DNA from: Azomonas agilis
GTDB taxonomy: Bacteria > Pseudomonadota > Gammaproteobacteria > Pseudomonadales > Pseudomonadaceae
Direction: 5' to 3'
Length of the DNA stretch: 64,000 bases
NCBI RefSeq assembly: GCF_007830255.1
Contig: NZ_VLKG01000007.1
Coordinates: forward strand, 1 to 64,000
Part shown: piece after piece, positions 17,207 to 26,323 of the stretch
How positions within the stretch are numbered: position 1 is the stretch's first letter
Layout: the number at the start of each line of letters is the position of its first letter
Translations under genes and position numbers: made by a program
Notes under the pieces: generated by a model
What the model was told of the DNA's origin: nothing
The model's database searches: none
What the model saw: the letters and a program-made list of their open reading frames with translations, nothing else

Positions 17207-18700
17207 ATGTGTTCTGATCGTATTCGTCTGGATTCTCTGCGTAGCAAAATCGTCACCGCTGAACAAGCGGCTGCCTTGGTTAAGGATGGCATGGTCGTGG
17301 GCATGAGCGGCTTTGGTGGCGGTGGGGATGCCAAGGTCATCCCGCGTGCCATGGCTGAGCGCGCCCGTCAGGAAGCCTTAAAGATCACTCTAATTACGGG
17401 TGCCAGTTTGGGCAGCGGGCTGGACGGCATTATGAGCGAGGCCGGTTTACTGGCACGGCGTATGCCCTTCCAAGGCGATCCGGTGCTGCGTAAAGCCATC
17501 AACGAGGGCAAGGTGATCTTTATCGATCAGCACCTGTCCCATGTGGCCGAATTGCTGCGCCAAGGCTCATTGCCTGCACCCGATGTGGCGGTGATTGAAG
17601 CCGCAGCCATTACCGAACAAGGCCATATTGTGCCCACCGCCTCGGTTGGGAACTCAGCCTCGCTGGTGCAGATGGCCAAGCAAGTCATCGTAGAGCTGAA
17701 CCTCTCTAGCAGCCCGCATCTGGAAGGTTTGCACGATATTTATCTGCCGGCTGCCCGCCCTCAGCGTCAGCCTATTCCACTGATTAACCCCAGCGATCGC
17801 ATCGGCGCTCCCGCCATTGCCGTTGATCCTGAGCGCATTGCGGCCATTGTGCTGTGCGAAAGCCCAGAGTCCGCCGCTACTATTTTGCCGCCGGATGACG
17901 AAACCCAAGTCATCGCCAACCACCTGATTCATTTCTTCGAGCAAGAGGTAGCGCAAGGCCGTTTGCCCGCCAACCTAGGCCCGCTGCAAGTGGGTGTGGG
18001 CACCATTGCCAACGCAGTGATGTCGGGTTTGCTGAACGCACCCTTCACCGATCTGGAGCAGTATTCCGAGGTGTTGCAGGACTCCACCTTTGAGCTGATG
18101 GATGCCGGCAAACTGAAGTTCGCTTCCGGTTGCTCCATTACCCTGTCTGCCGACTGCGGCAAGCGCGTGTTCCCTTCCTTGGCGGATTACAAGGATCGGC
18201 TGGTGCTGCGTCCGCAGGAGATCTCCAACCATCCGGAAATCGCCCGGCGTTTGGGCGTGGTGGCGATCAACACCGCGTTGGAGTTCGACATTTACGGCAA
18301 CGTCAACTCCACCCATGTCTGCGGCACCAAGATGATGAACGGCATCGGCGGTTCGGGGGACTTTGCCCGTAATGCGCGTTTGACGGTCTTTGTCACCAAG
18401 TCCATCGCCAAAGCCGGAGCCATCTCCAGCGTAGTGCCTATGGTCAGCCATGTGGATCACACCGAGCACGATGTGCAGATTCTGGTTACCGAGCAAGGCT
18501 TAGCCGATCTGCGTGGCCTAGCGCCGCGTGAGCGCGCACGGGTGATCATCGACAACTGCGTGCATCCGGATTATCGCCCGGCACTGAATGCCTACTTTGA
18601 GGAGGCCTGTGCCCGTGGTGGTCAAACGCCTCATTTATTAGAGCAGGCTTTTGATTGGTACACTAACTTAGAACAACGCGGCCATATGTTGTCCTACTAA
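17207..18700 (+). CDS. Acyl-CoA:carboxylate CoA-transferase (AarC/ScpC/Cat1 family)
   Basis: This 497-residue class I CoA-transferase, of the acetyl-CoA hydrolase/transferase type, moves CoA from succinyl-CoA or acetyl-CoA to an acid. Marks of the family are GMSGFGGGGDAKVIP near the N-terminus, GVGTIANAV (263-271), the YSEVLQD motif with the presumed catalytic glutamate E288, CGTKMMNGIGGSGDFARNA, and EQGLADLRGLAPRERA. GAGG lies upstream of the ATG. No acyl-CoA ligase is in the cluster, so this enzyme is the likely activation step (inference). The exact donor/acceptor pair (acetate, propionate, butyrate) is not readable; older annotation would call it acetyl-CoA hydrolase. Confidence 0.9.
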   Translation: MCSDRIRLDSLRSKIVTAEQAAALVKDGMVVGMSGFGGGGDAKVIPRAMAERARQEALKITLITGASLGSGLDGIMSEAGLLARRMPFQGDPVLRKAINEGKVIFIDQHLSHVAELLRQGSLPAPDVAVIEAAAITEQGHIVPTASVGNSASLVQMAKQVIVELNLSSSPHLEGLHDIYLPAARPQRQPIPLINPSDRIGAPAIAVDPERIAAIVLCESPESAATILPPDDETQVIANHLIHFFEQEVAQGRLPANLGPLQVGVGTIANAVMSGLLNAPFTDLEQYSEVLQDSTFELMDAGKLKFASGCSITLSADCGKRVFPSLADYKDRLVLRPQEISNHPEIARRLGVVAINTALEFDIYGNVNSTHVCGTKMMNGIGGSGDFARNARLTVFVTKSIAKAGAISSVVPMVSHVDHTEHDVQILVTEQGLADLRGLAPRERARVIIDNCVHPDYRPALNAYFEEACARGGQTPHLLEQAFDWYTNLEQRGHMLSY

Positions 18701-18719
18701 CTAATTATGTAGTAATTAA

Positions 18720-18751
18720 AACAGATTGCACGAATTAATGTGCAATCTGTT
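18720..18751 (+). terminator. Perfect 12-bp stem-loop after the CoA-transferase gene
   Basis: ACAGATTGCAC (18721-18731) and GTGCAATCTGT (18740-18750) are perfect complements around an 8-nt loop, extended by one A-T pair. The downstream sequence is only moderately T-rich (TGGATTGTTA). It probably terminates or stabilises the end of the main oxidation transcript before the porin gene. Confidence 0.55.
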
Positions 18752-18811
18752 GGATTGTTACGCCCTATTTTGGCTTTTATAAGTTAATAAAAATAATAAG
18801 GATATAAGTCG

Positions 18812-20059
18812 ATGTATATGAGTAATAAGCTTGCTCGTGGTGTTTTATTATCTGCACTCAGTGGTTTATTGGTTATTCAAAACAGTCACGCGGATTTTAT
18901 CAGTGACAGCAAAGCAACTTTGATGATCCGTAACTACTATTACAACCGCGATTTTCGTCAAGACAATGCTGCCCAATCCCATGCCGATGAATGGGCACAG
19001 GGTTTTTGGCTCAAGTACGAATCCGGTTTTACTGAAGGCCCCGTCGGCTTTGGTCTAGATGCCACGGCTATGTGGGGTATTCGCTTGGACTCCAGCCCCG
19101 GACGTGCGGGAACTGGCTTGTTGCCGGTGCATAATAACGGCGATGTCCCGAATGAGTATGGTAAAGCAGGATTAACTGGCAAACTGCGTTTTGCTAAAAC
19201 AACATTGCGGTATGGCACCTTATTTCCCATGATGCCGACCTTAACCCCGAATCAAACACGCCTCTTTCCTCAATACTTTAAAGGTTATAGCGCGGTTTCC
19301 CAAGATATTGAAAACCTAACTATTAATGCAGGACGTTTAACCGACAATATTCAGCGTAATTCGACGGCCGCTAAAGAAATTACCATGACTAATAAAGGCA
19401 TGAAAGGCGGAACTCCTACCGATCAATTCGATTATGCGGGTTTTAAATATCAATGGAGTAAAGGATTAAGTTTAGGTTATGACTATGCCAACTTAGATAA
19501 CAACTACCATCAGCATTACTTTACGTTGAATCACAGCTTGCCGCTGGCGGAAGGGCATACCTTAGTTTCAGATTTACGTTATGCGCGCTCTTCCGATGAT
19601 GGTGACTCTAATGTGGATAACAAAGCCATTAACGGCATGCTGATTTATAAATACAAAACTCATAGTTTTGCCTTGGCTTATCAAAAAATGATTGGTGATA
19701 CGGGTTTTGCTTATCTTACGGGCAGCGATCCTTATTTAACCAACTTTGCCCAGGTGAATGACTTTGCCAACCCTGGCGAAAAGTCTTGGCAGGCGCGTTA
19801 CACCTACGATTTTGCGGCCGTAGGTATTCCGGGACTGACCTTGATGACTCGTTATATCAGTGGTACGGATATTCGGCGTACCGACGGCTCTAAAGGTGAA
19901 GAGTGGGAGCGCGATCTGTATATCGACTATGCCTTCCAGTCTGGGCCGCTGAAAAATCTCGTGCTGCAATGGCGCAATGCAATGTTGCGTAACGACGGAA
20001 AGGGTAATGATCTGGATGAAAACCGCTTCATCATTACCTATAACTTGCCGTTACTGTGA
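18812..20059 (+). CDS. OprD-family outer-membrane porin
   Basis: This 415-residue protein has a signal peptide cleaved near SHA-DF. The mature part has the OprD-family opening (DFISDSKATLMIRNYYYNRDF, mature residues 1-21 approximately) and the EWAQGFWLKYESGFTEGPVGFGLDA block. Many alternating aromatic beta strands follow, ending with NRFIITYNLPLL. These 18-strand channels import small acids, amino acids or aromatics in pseudomonads and relatives. AAGGA lies 9 nt before the first ATG. Its base composition is more AT-rich than the oxidation genes before it. Its position after the CoA-transferase suggests uptake of the acid substrate (inference). Confidence 0.9.
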   Translation: MYMSNKLARGVLLSALSGLLVIQNSHADFISDSKATLMIRNYYYNRDFRQDNAAQSHADEWAQGFWLKYESGFTEGPVGFGLDATAMWGIRLDSSPGRAGTGLLPVHNNGDVPNEYGKAGLTGKLRFAKTTLRYGTLFPMMPTLTPNQTRLFPQYFKGYSAVSQDIENLTINAGRLTDNIQRNSTAAKEITMTNKGMKGGTPTDQFDYAGFKYQWSKGLSLGYDYANLDNNYHQHYFTLNHSLPLAEGHTLVSDLRYARSSDDGDSNVDNKAINGMLIYKYKTHSFALAYQKMIGDTGFAYLTGSDPYLTNFAQVNDFANPGEKSWQARYTYDFAAVGIPGLTLMTRYISGTDIRRTDGSKGEEWERDLYIDYAFQSGPLKNLVLQWRNAMLRNDGKGNDLDENRFIITYNLPLL

Positions 20060-20090
20060 TCAGCTAAAGCCATGATAGGGGGTATTGGAA

Positions 20091-20552
20091 ATGTCCAATC
20101 AAGCAATTGCTCGTTTGTATTTAGATGATTTAGTGGCCGGGCAGGTGTTTTACAGTGACGACTATGTGCTGGATGAAGTGCGCCTGAAAGACTTCGCCCG
20201 TGAGTTTGATCCGCAACCCTTTCATTTGGACCATGAGGCCGCATTACCCACGCTGTTTGGTGGCTTGGCGGCCAGCGGTTGGCATACCGCTGCCATCACC
20301 ATGCGCTTGATGGTGCAAAGCGTCCCCATTGCAGGCGGCATGATCGGGGCGGGTGTTGAGGTCAGTTGGCCACAGCCTACCCGCCCTGATGATCGGTTGC
20401 GCTTAGAAAGCAGGATCTTGGAGGTGGCTCCCTCAAACTCTAAGCCGGATCGTGGTTGGATTCGGTTAGAAAGTTTGACCTTTAACCACAAAAATGAGCT
20501 GGTGCAGCGTTTGGTATCGCGTATTTTGGTGTTCAAGCGCCCTAACGACTAG
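20091..20552 (+). CDS. MaoC-like (hotdog) dehydratase
   Basis: This 153-residue single hotdog-fold protein of the MaoC/R-hydratase group usually acts on enoyl-CoA or related thioesters. Characteristic parts are DFAREFDPQPFHLDHEAA, with the Asp/His pair of the hydratase motif, and FGGLAASGWHTA. The ATG at 20091 follows a G-rich sequence; a TTG two codons earlier is unlikely. It begins 31 bp after the porin and probably shares its transcript. It could supply R-3-hydroxyacyl-CoA hydration to the cluster. Some relatives have no proven activity. Confidence 0.85.
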   Translation: MSNQAIARLYLDDLVAGQVFYSDDYVLDEVRLKDFAREFDPQPFHLDHEAALPTLFGGLAASGWHTAAITMRLMVQSVPIAGGMIGAGVEVSWPQPTRPDDRLRLESRILEVAPSNSKPDRGWIRLESLTFNHKNELVQRLVSRILVFKRPND

Positions 20553-20567
20553 GTGGATGGTCTATGC

Positions 20568-20590
20568 TGACTCAATCCATGATTGAGTCG
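20568..20590 (+). promoter_or_regulatory. Palindrome just before the SIMPL-gene ribosome-binding site
   Basis: GACTCAAT (20569-20576) and ATTGAGTC (20582-20589) form an 8-bp perfect inverted repeat with a 5-nt spacer, ending 3 nt before AGGAG. It could be an operator or an RNA hairpin that modulates translation. No regulator is recognised for it. Confidence 0.35.
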
Positions 20591-20603
20591 ACAGGAGTCC
20601 CCA

Positions 20604-21329
20604 ATGCCCAATGTGACTATCCATATTATTCCTGCGGTATTGATGAGTGCAGCCCTAGCCTTTGCGGGCTGGTCGGTGGGGCAGGGTGTGGAGCGTTTCC
20701 GTATGGCGGATCGCTCCGTCACCGTTAAAGGCTTGGCCGAACTGGACGTAAAGAGTGATTTTGCCACTTGGGTGATCGCCTTCCGGCGGGCGGGCAATGA
20801 GTTTGCGGAGGTACAGCAGGCTCTAACTCAGGATCGCGCTCAGGTTATGGAGTTTTTAAAGCAACAAGGGTTTGCTGAAACCGAGCTGGAGACTCGTCCG
20901 CTGCAACTTCAAGACTTGCTGGCCCGTGAATGGGGTTCTGGTAATGTGGCTCTGCGCTTTACTGGCGTAGGTCAGGTGGTAGTTAAAACAGAACGGGTAG
21001 ACGCTGTGGTTAAAGCCGCCAATGCAGTAGATCCTCTGATTCAAGCCGGGGTGCAGTTGGACGCAGACCCTAACGGCCAAGCCGGCCCGCGCTATCAACT
21101 GCGTGGTTTCAACGACATCAAGCCTAAACTTTTGGAGGCTGCAACCCTGAATGCTCGTGAACAAGCCACCCGCTTTGCTACCGATGCGAAAGCCCGCCTA
21201 GGTACGCTTAAAAATGCTAACCAAGGCGTGATTACCGTATTGGATGATGATGGCAGCGGTATGGACACTTCCAAAACTGTAGGTAAACGCCTGCGGGTGG
21301 TGAGTACCTTTGAGTTTGCTTTGGACTAA
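20604..21329 (+). CDS. SIMPL-domain (DUF541) protein with N-terminal membrane anchor
   Basis: This 241-residue protein has a hydrophobic N-terminal segment (about 6-25) serving as signal or anchor. A SIMPL domain follows, recognisable from the strand SVTVKGLAELDVKSDFATW and the C-terminal block AREQATRFATDAKARLGTL followed by a final KRLRVVSTFEFAL strand. The family is periplasmic with varied, poorly defined roles (oxidative stress in some bacteria). The ATG at 20604 has AGGAG 6 nt upstream; an upstream TTG at 20583 lies inside the palindrome and is rejected. It is convergent with the HD-GYP gene. Confidence 0.85.
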   Translation: MPNVTIHIIPAVLMSAALAFAGWSVGQGVERFRMADRSVTVKGLAELDVKSDFATWVIAFRRAGNEFAEVQQALTQDRAQVMEFLKQQGFAETELETRPLQLQDLLAREWGSGNVALRFTGVGQVVVKTERVDAVVKAANAVDPLIQAGVQLDADPNGQAGPRYQLRGFNDIKPKLLEAATLNAREQATRFATDAKARLGTLKNANQGVITVLDDDGSGMDTSKTVGKRLRVVSTFEFALD

Positions 21330-21352
21330 AGAGCAAAGCTTGCTTGGAGTAG

Positions 21353-21376
21353 CCTGATGCATGCCTGTACATCAGG
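21353..21376. terminator. Stem-loop between convergent genes
   Basis: CCTGATG (21353-21359) pairs with CATCAGG (21370-21376) across a 10-nt loop in the 83-bp space between the SIMPL gene and the convergent response regulator. It could act in both directions. No long T-run is present. Confidence 0.35.
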
Positions 21377-21412
21377 GGTTGTATGCCTGTGCTATAGGCT
21401 ATTGCGTATGGG

Positions 21413-22435
21413 CTAAGTCGCTTGGCATATCCTATAAGGTTCAGGCTCAGCCCAACGGTCTTTGATGTTTAAGATGGCGGGTAACTCCTGGGTGAAGGCT
21501 TTTACTAGCTCAGGATCAAAATGCTGCCCGCTTTCACTGTTGAGTAGGGCTAGGGTTTTATCCAGCGGCCATGCTGGTTTATAGGGGCGCACACTGGTTA
21601 GGGCATCAAATACATCAGCAATGGCGATGATCCGAGCCTCCATAGGAATATTTTCTGCTTTAAGCCCATGAGGGTAGCCTGTGCCGTTCCATTTTTCATG
21701 ATGGTACAGTGCAACGGTATGGGCGGTTTTTAGCAAGGGTGAACTGTGCTCACCGATAATTTCGGCCCCAATAGTGGTATGGGTACGCATGATCTCCCAT
21801 TCGGCACCGTCTAACTTACCCGGTTTTTGCAAGATTGCGTCGGGGATGCCGATTTTGCCTACATCGTGCATGGGGGCTGCGTGCATTAAGTTCTCGGCCG
21901 CCGAGGGTGAATAGCCGATGGCTTTAGCCAATACATGGGCGTAATGGCTCATGCGGATAACGTGCAGGCCGGTTTCATTATCTTTGTATTCAGCGGCGCG
22001 GCTCAGGCGCTGGATAATCTCAAGCCGCGTCTGGATTAATTCATCCATTTTGACCAGTGATAGGTGGGTGCGTACCCGTGCTCGTACAATGGCAGGACTG
22101 ACTGGCTTAGTCATGTAGTCTACGGCCCCTGCTTGAAACCCTTCAGCTTCGTCGCGGGTATCAGTCATCGCTGTGATAAAAATCACTGGAATGTTGGCGG
22201 TGGCCGGATGTCTTTTAAGTTGACGGCAGACCTCATAACCGGACATACCGGGCATCATAACGTCCATCAAAATTAGATTTGGCTGCTCTTGTTGGCACAG
22301 GTGCAAGGCTTTTTCGCCGTCGCGGGCATAAATAAGGCGGTAGTCTTGCTGCAAAATGTGGCGTAAGACGTGCAAATTGGTTGGTTCGTCGTCTACCAGC
22401 AGTAGAGTAGGGCGTATTTCATCTGGATAGATCAT
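21413..22435 (-). CDS. Response regulator with HD-GYP phosphodiesterase output
   Basis: This 340-residue protein has a receiver domain (about 8-125) with acidic pocket DD (15-16), phospho-acceptor D58 (LILMDVMMP) and the conserved K110. An HD-GYP domain (about 135-330) has the catalytic H190-D191 (MHDVGKIGIPD) and the GYP signature at 253-255 (NGTGYPHGL). HD-GYP proteins hydrolyse cyclic-di-GMP. It lies 150 bp downstream of a large hybrid kinase on the same strand, the obvious candidate partner. The ATG at 22435 starts a normal-length protein. Confidence 0.93.
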   Translation of the reverse strand: MIYPDEIRPTLLLVDDEPTNLHVLRHILQQDYRLIYARDGEKALHLCQQEQPNLILMDVMMPGMSGYEVCRQLKRHPATANIPVIFITAMTDTRDEAEGFQAGAVDYMTKPVSPAIVRARVRTHLSLVKMDELIQTRLEIIQRLSRAAEYKDNETGLHVIRMSHYAHVLAKAIGYSPSAAENLMHAAPMHDVGKIGIPDAILQKPGKLDGAEWEIMRTHTTIGAEIIGEHSSPLLKTAHTVALYHHEKWNGTGYPHGLKAENIPMEARIIAIADVFDALTSVRPYKPAWPLDKTLALLNSESGQHFDPELVKAFTQELPAILNIKDRWAEPEPYRICQAT

Positions 22436-22585
22436 AGGATGTTGCGCGAGAAACCTTACCCAGTTGTCCGGGCAGTGGGTTGGGATAGCACGGCAACTCG
22501 TTTTGCCCCTGCTCTCGCTTCCTCAAAAGGTAGCTATCTGTAAAGGATGGCTGATCCTCGCCATATGGAGTAAATGATAGCCATT

Positions 22586-25500
22586 TTAATGGCTGGACTG
22601 TTCGCCCATTTTGGGCTCTAGTTGCTCGCGGAGCTGTTGTAGAGCCTTTTGGGCTCCCTCAAAATCAAAGTTGTCTAACGCTGTACAGAGCGCTTTTAGG
22701 GGCTCTAAATCCTCAGGTAATACTTGGATCAATTTTTGGAGCGTCTGTTCTGAAAGTTCACCATGCTGAAGTGCCTGTCCAATTTCCGTAAGCCAAGTTT
22801 GGATATGCTGAGGGTGAGGGGCGCTAGATAAGGGCTCTGGTTTAGGCTGATTGAGGTCTTGCACGGTGGTGTCATGAATCGCTTGTTGGGTTGCCTGCAA
22901 AGCTTTTTGCAAATGATGTACTGCTTTTAGCGCAGATTCGGTTTGCCCTGCTTTAAGCATGTGTTCCAAGCGGCCTGCCTGGGCTTGAATGGCTCCTAAG
23001 GCAAGGTTGCCTGCACTGCCCCGTAAACGATGTAGTTGGGCTAAAGCTTGGACAGGGTCTTGGTGCAATAGCTCGGTCAAGCGATCCATATCGGCTGTGG
23101 GAGCTTTAAGTAAGCTCAAAATACGAGTCTGTAGCGTAAGAGCGTCACCCCATAAACTCAGGCCTTGTTTCCAATCAATCAGTAAGGGAGTGTCAGCTTG
23201 GGAGTGTTCTGGGGGGGTATCTACAGGCATTTTGGGTAAGGCTATGCCTAACAACTGTGCTATTTGCTGCTGTAGCTTTGGAAGGTCTACCGGTTTAAAG
23301 GCGAAATCATCCATACCTGCTGCCAGAGCTGCGCGTCTATCGGCCTCCAGCACGCTGGCAGATAAGGCAATGATGGGAATATGAGGGTGTTCAGGATTTT
23401 GTTGTTCCAAGGCACGGATACGGCAGGTAGCCTCTAAACCGTCCATACACGGCATTTGCACATCCATCAGGATTAAATCAAAGCGATGTGCTTGATACTG
23501 ATCTAAAGCTTCCTGTCCATTGTGGGCTGTTGTGATCTGATGGCCGCTTTTATTGAACAATAACTGCAAGAGCTCTAGGTTTTGTGGTACGTCATCAGCC
23601 ACTAAGATGCGTAACGGCGGTAATTCTAAGGGAGTATACGGCGCTTGAGTTGGAGCTTGGCCTATGGCTAGAGGTAAGGATACCCAAAAGCGGCTGCCCA
23701 CCCCTTCAGTGCTTTCTACACCGATTTCCCCACCCAGTAGTTCTGTAATTTGGCGGGTGATGGTAGTGCCCAGTCCGGTACCTCCAAAACGCCGAGTGAT
23801 AGAGGCATCTGCTTGGGCAAAGGGGGCAAAGATACTTTTTAAGCGATCGGCTGGAATGCCTATGCCTGTATCAATGACTTCCAGCAGGATCGCATCCTGA
23901 GCGGTTTGACTAATCCGCAGCTTAACTTGGCCTTGTTCGGTAAATTTAACGGCATTTCCCAATAGATTCAGCAGTAGCTGTTTGATACGCAGAGCATCAC
24001 TGTGGAAATACTCTGGCAGATCTGTTGGGTAGTCTAGGTTAAGGTCTAAGCCTTTGCGCTCTGCATCTAAGCGGATGGAGGCTAGGGTTTGTTGGCAAAG
24101 TTCGCGTAGGGAAAAATCCGCGCACTCCAACTCCATGATGCCGCGTTCTAGCTTGGCGGTGTCTAAGATGGCATTGAGCAGATTTAGCAGCGAGCGAGCG
24201 GCTTGGTTAATCGTGGTGAGGTGCTGGCGCTGGGTGGCTTCCAATAGGCTATCTAGGAGTAACTCACTAAAACCGATAATAGAGTTCATGGGGGTACGAA
24301 TTTCGTGGCTCATGTTGGCCAAGAAGGTACTTTTAACCAGCGCTGCATGTTCCGCTTGATCCTTAGCTGAACGTAAGTCGATTTCCATCGCTCGCCGTTC
24401 AGAGAGATCGGTGGCTAATTTAATAATTTTGCAGGGTAGGCCATCCGCATCGAAAATCGGGTTATAGGTTGCTTGGATCCAGAGTTCTTGGTGGTTTTTA
24501 GTTCTGCGTCGGTACTCTCCAGAGAAATACGTGCCTTGGCGTAAGGCTTGCCAGTGTTTTTGGTAGCTTTGTGTACGAGTATCTTCAGGGAAACACAAAA
24601 AAGTGTGGTTTTGGTGTTGCAACTCTTCGCGACTGTAGCCTGTGAGTTGCAGGTAGTTGTCGTTAACCGCAAGAATGGTGCCGTTAAGATCAAACTCAAC
24701 CACAGCCATAGCCCGGCTAATGGCATTGACGATACCTTCAAATTCGGCGTTACGTTTTTTAGAGTCAGTGATGTCAATGAGCACACCATCAATCCAAGCC
24801 TGTTGTGTGTCTGCATCCAGTACGCTACAAGCACGCTCTGAAATCCAGCGTTCTTGTCCTTCACGGCTGAATAAACGGTATTCCACGGTATAGGCTGGTT
24901 GGTCGGAGTACTGCCTATGCTGAATCAGTCGTTTCTGGTCGTCTGGATGTACCAGCTCCATAAAGCTTTTGGTTTGCGTTAGAAATGCTTGAGCAGACCA
25001 ACCTGTGATGCGCTCAATGGCATCACTGATAAACAGTAAGTTCCCTTGCTGTGCATGGCAACGGAAGGTCACACCGGGAATATTACTGATTAGGGTACGG
25101 TATTGCTGCTCACTGGCGCGTAGGGCACGCTCCATTGCCTTTTGAGCCGTAAGGTCACTGATAAAACCCACGAACAATACTTCACCAGGCATGCGGGCCT
25201 GTCCCATCACCAGTTGGGTGCTGAAGGTTGTTTTATCTTTACGCTGCCCAAGCAGATGGTTCGTGTGTTTGTTTGATTGCTGTTGGTATAAATATTGTTG
25301 TAGATACTGAGCCTCTGGAAGTAACAGGTTAATGTGTCGCCCCTGAGCTTCTTCGTTCGTCCAGCCAAACATCCGTTCTGCTGAGCGGCTGATGCTTAGC
25401 AGATAACCCTCAGTATCTGTGGTGATGATCGCTTCGGTCGCGGTATCCACAATGGCTTGTAAGCGTGATTCGCTGCGCTGGCGTAGATGGTTTTGATGAC

Positions 25501-26278
25501 GGAGTCTTTGTACCGTGCTGCTGGTGATGACCAGTAGGCTGAGGCTGGTGGCTGCTAAGGCGATGGCCAAAGCCATGATGTAGCTGTTGTCGCTAATGGA
25601 GTTGTAATTAGGCTCTGGAGTGCCGACAAAGCGGGTAGCGGCCATAGCTGTGTAGTGCATGCCTGAAATAGCCAACCCCATGAGGGTGCCGCCCAGTAAA
25701 CTGGCGTACAGGGGGCGAATTTGGCCACCTTTGCCAAGGTTAAACCGAATCCAAAGGGCGATAAAGGACAATACAAGTCCTACGCCAACAGAGGCGATAA
25801 ACCACACAGGATCGTAGCGAATTAACGCATTCAAATTCATCGCAGCCATGCCCGTGTAGTGCATAGCGGTAATTCCCAGTCCCACCAGTAAGCTACTGCT
25901 CAATAACTGCCAGAGGTTGGCTCTGGGGCGGGCCAATAAACTGAAGGCAGCCCAAGAAGCGAATAGACTTGGAAGAACAGATAAACCCGTCAGAGAGACA
26001 CTAAAGCTAACCGGAGTGCAAAGCTCGAAGGCCAACATACCGATAAAGTGCATGGACCAAACCCCAGCACCCAGAGCGGCTGACCCTCCAAGGAGGGTCA
26101 GTTTACGGATAAGGTGGCGGCCATTTCGCACAGTGCCCGCTAGCTGTAATGCAATGCTGGATGAAAAAATAGCAACCAATATAGAAAGTACAACCAACCA
26201 AGGGTCGTAATACCCTACCAGTAGCAGTGTGGGTTGGTTATCGCGTACTAAGAAGTACGAGAGTAGGGTATTTATCAT
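22586..26278 (-). CDS. MHYT/PAS hybrid sensor histidine kinase with receiver and Hpt domains
   Basis: This 1230-residue membrane protein has a seven-helix MHYT sensor (about 20-255) with three signature copies: MHFIGM (76-81), MHYTGM (139-144) and MHYTAM (207-212). Three PAS domains follow (about 273-380, 390-505, 510-630), then HisKA with H658 (ANMSHEIRTPMN), an ATPase domain (GIGIPADRLKSIF, GGTGLGTTI), a receiver with phospho-acceptor D939 (LILMDVQMP), and a C-terminal Hpt with H1083 (LHRLRGSAGN). The ATPase G2-type box reads GTGLGTTI where most kinases have GTGLGLTI/GLAI, a conservative change. MHYT is proposed to sense diatomic gases through copper. It probably feeds the adjacent HD-GYP regulator. 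Confidence 0.93.
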   Translation of the reverse strand: MINTLLSYFLVRDNQPTLLLVGYYDPWLVVLSILVAIFSSSIALQLAGTVRNGRHLIRKLTLLGGSAALGAGVWSMHFIGMLAFELCTPVSFSVSLTGLSVLPSLFASWAAFSLLARPRANLWQLLSSSLLVGLGITAMHYTGMAAMNLNALIRYDPVWFIASVGVGLVLSFIALWIRFNLGKGGQIRPLYASLLGGTLMGLAISGMHYTAMAATRFVGTPEPNYNSISDNSYIMALAIALAATSLSLLVITSSTVQRLRHQNHLRQRSESRLQAIVDTATEAIITTDTEGYLLSISRSAERMFGWTNEEAQGRHINLLLPEAQYLQQYLYQQQSNKHTNHLLGQRKDKTTFSTQLVMGQARMPGEVLFVGFISDLTAQKAMERALRASEQQYRTLISNIPGVTFRCHAQQGNLLFISDAIERITGWSAQAFLTQTKSFMELVHPDDQKRLIQHRQYSDQPAYTVEYRLFSREGQERWISERACSVLDADTQQAWIDGVLIDITDSKKRNAEFEGIVNAISRAMAVVEFDLNGTILAVNDNYLQLTGYSREELQHQNHTFLCFPEDTRTQSYQKHWQALRQGTYFSGEYRRRTKNHQELWIQATYNPIFDADGLPCKIIKLATDLSERRAMEIDLRSAKDQAEHAALVKSTFLANMSHEIRTPMNSIIGFSELLLDSLLEATQRQHLTTINQAARSLLNLLNAILDTAKLERGIMELECADFSLRELCQQTLASIRLDAERKGLDLNLDYPTDLPEYFHSDALRIKQLLLNLLGNAVKFTEQGQVKLRISQTAQDAILLEVIDTGIGIPADRLKSIFAPFAQADASITRRFGGTGLGTTITRQITELLGGEIGVESTEGVGSRFWVSLPLAIGQAPTQAPYTPLELPPLRILVADDVPQNLELLQLLFNKSGHQITTAHNGQEALDQYQAHRFDLILMDVQMPCMDGLEATCRIRALEQQNPEHPHIPIIALSASVLEADRRAALAAGMDDFAFKPVDLPKLQQQIAQLLGIALPKMPVDTPPEHSQADTPLLIDWKQGLSLWGDALTLQTRILSLLKAPTADMDRLTELLHQDPVQALAQLHRLRGSAGNLALGAIQAQAGRLEHMLKAGQTESALKAVHHLQKALQATQQAIHDTTVQDLNQPKPEPLSSAPHPQHIQTWLTEIGQALQHGELSEQTLQKLIQVLPEDLEPLKALCTALDNFDFEGAQKALQQLREQLEPKMGEQSSH

Positions 26279-26323
26279 ATTGGTCAGCAGAGTGCTCCTG
26301 CGAGCCTTTAATAGAGGGCTGAT

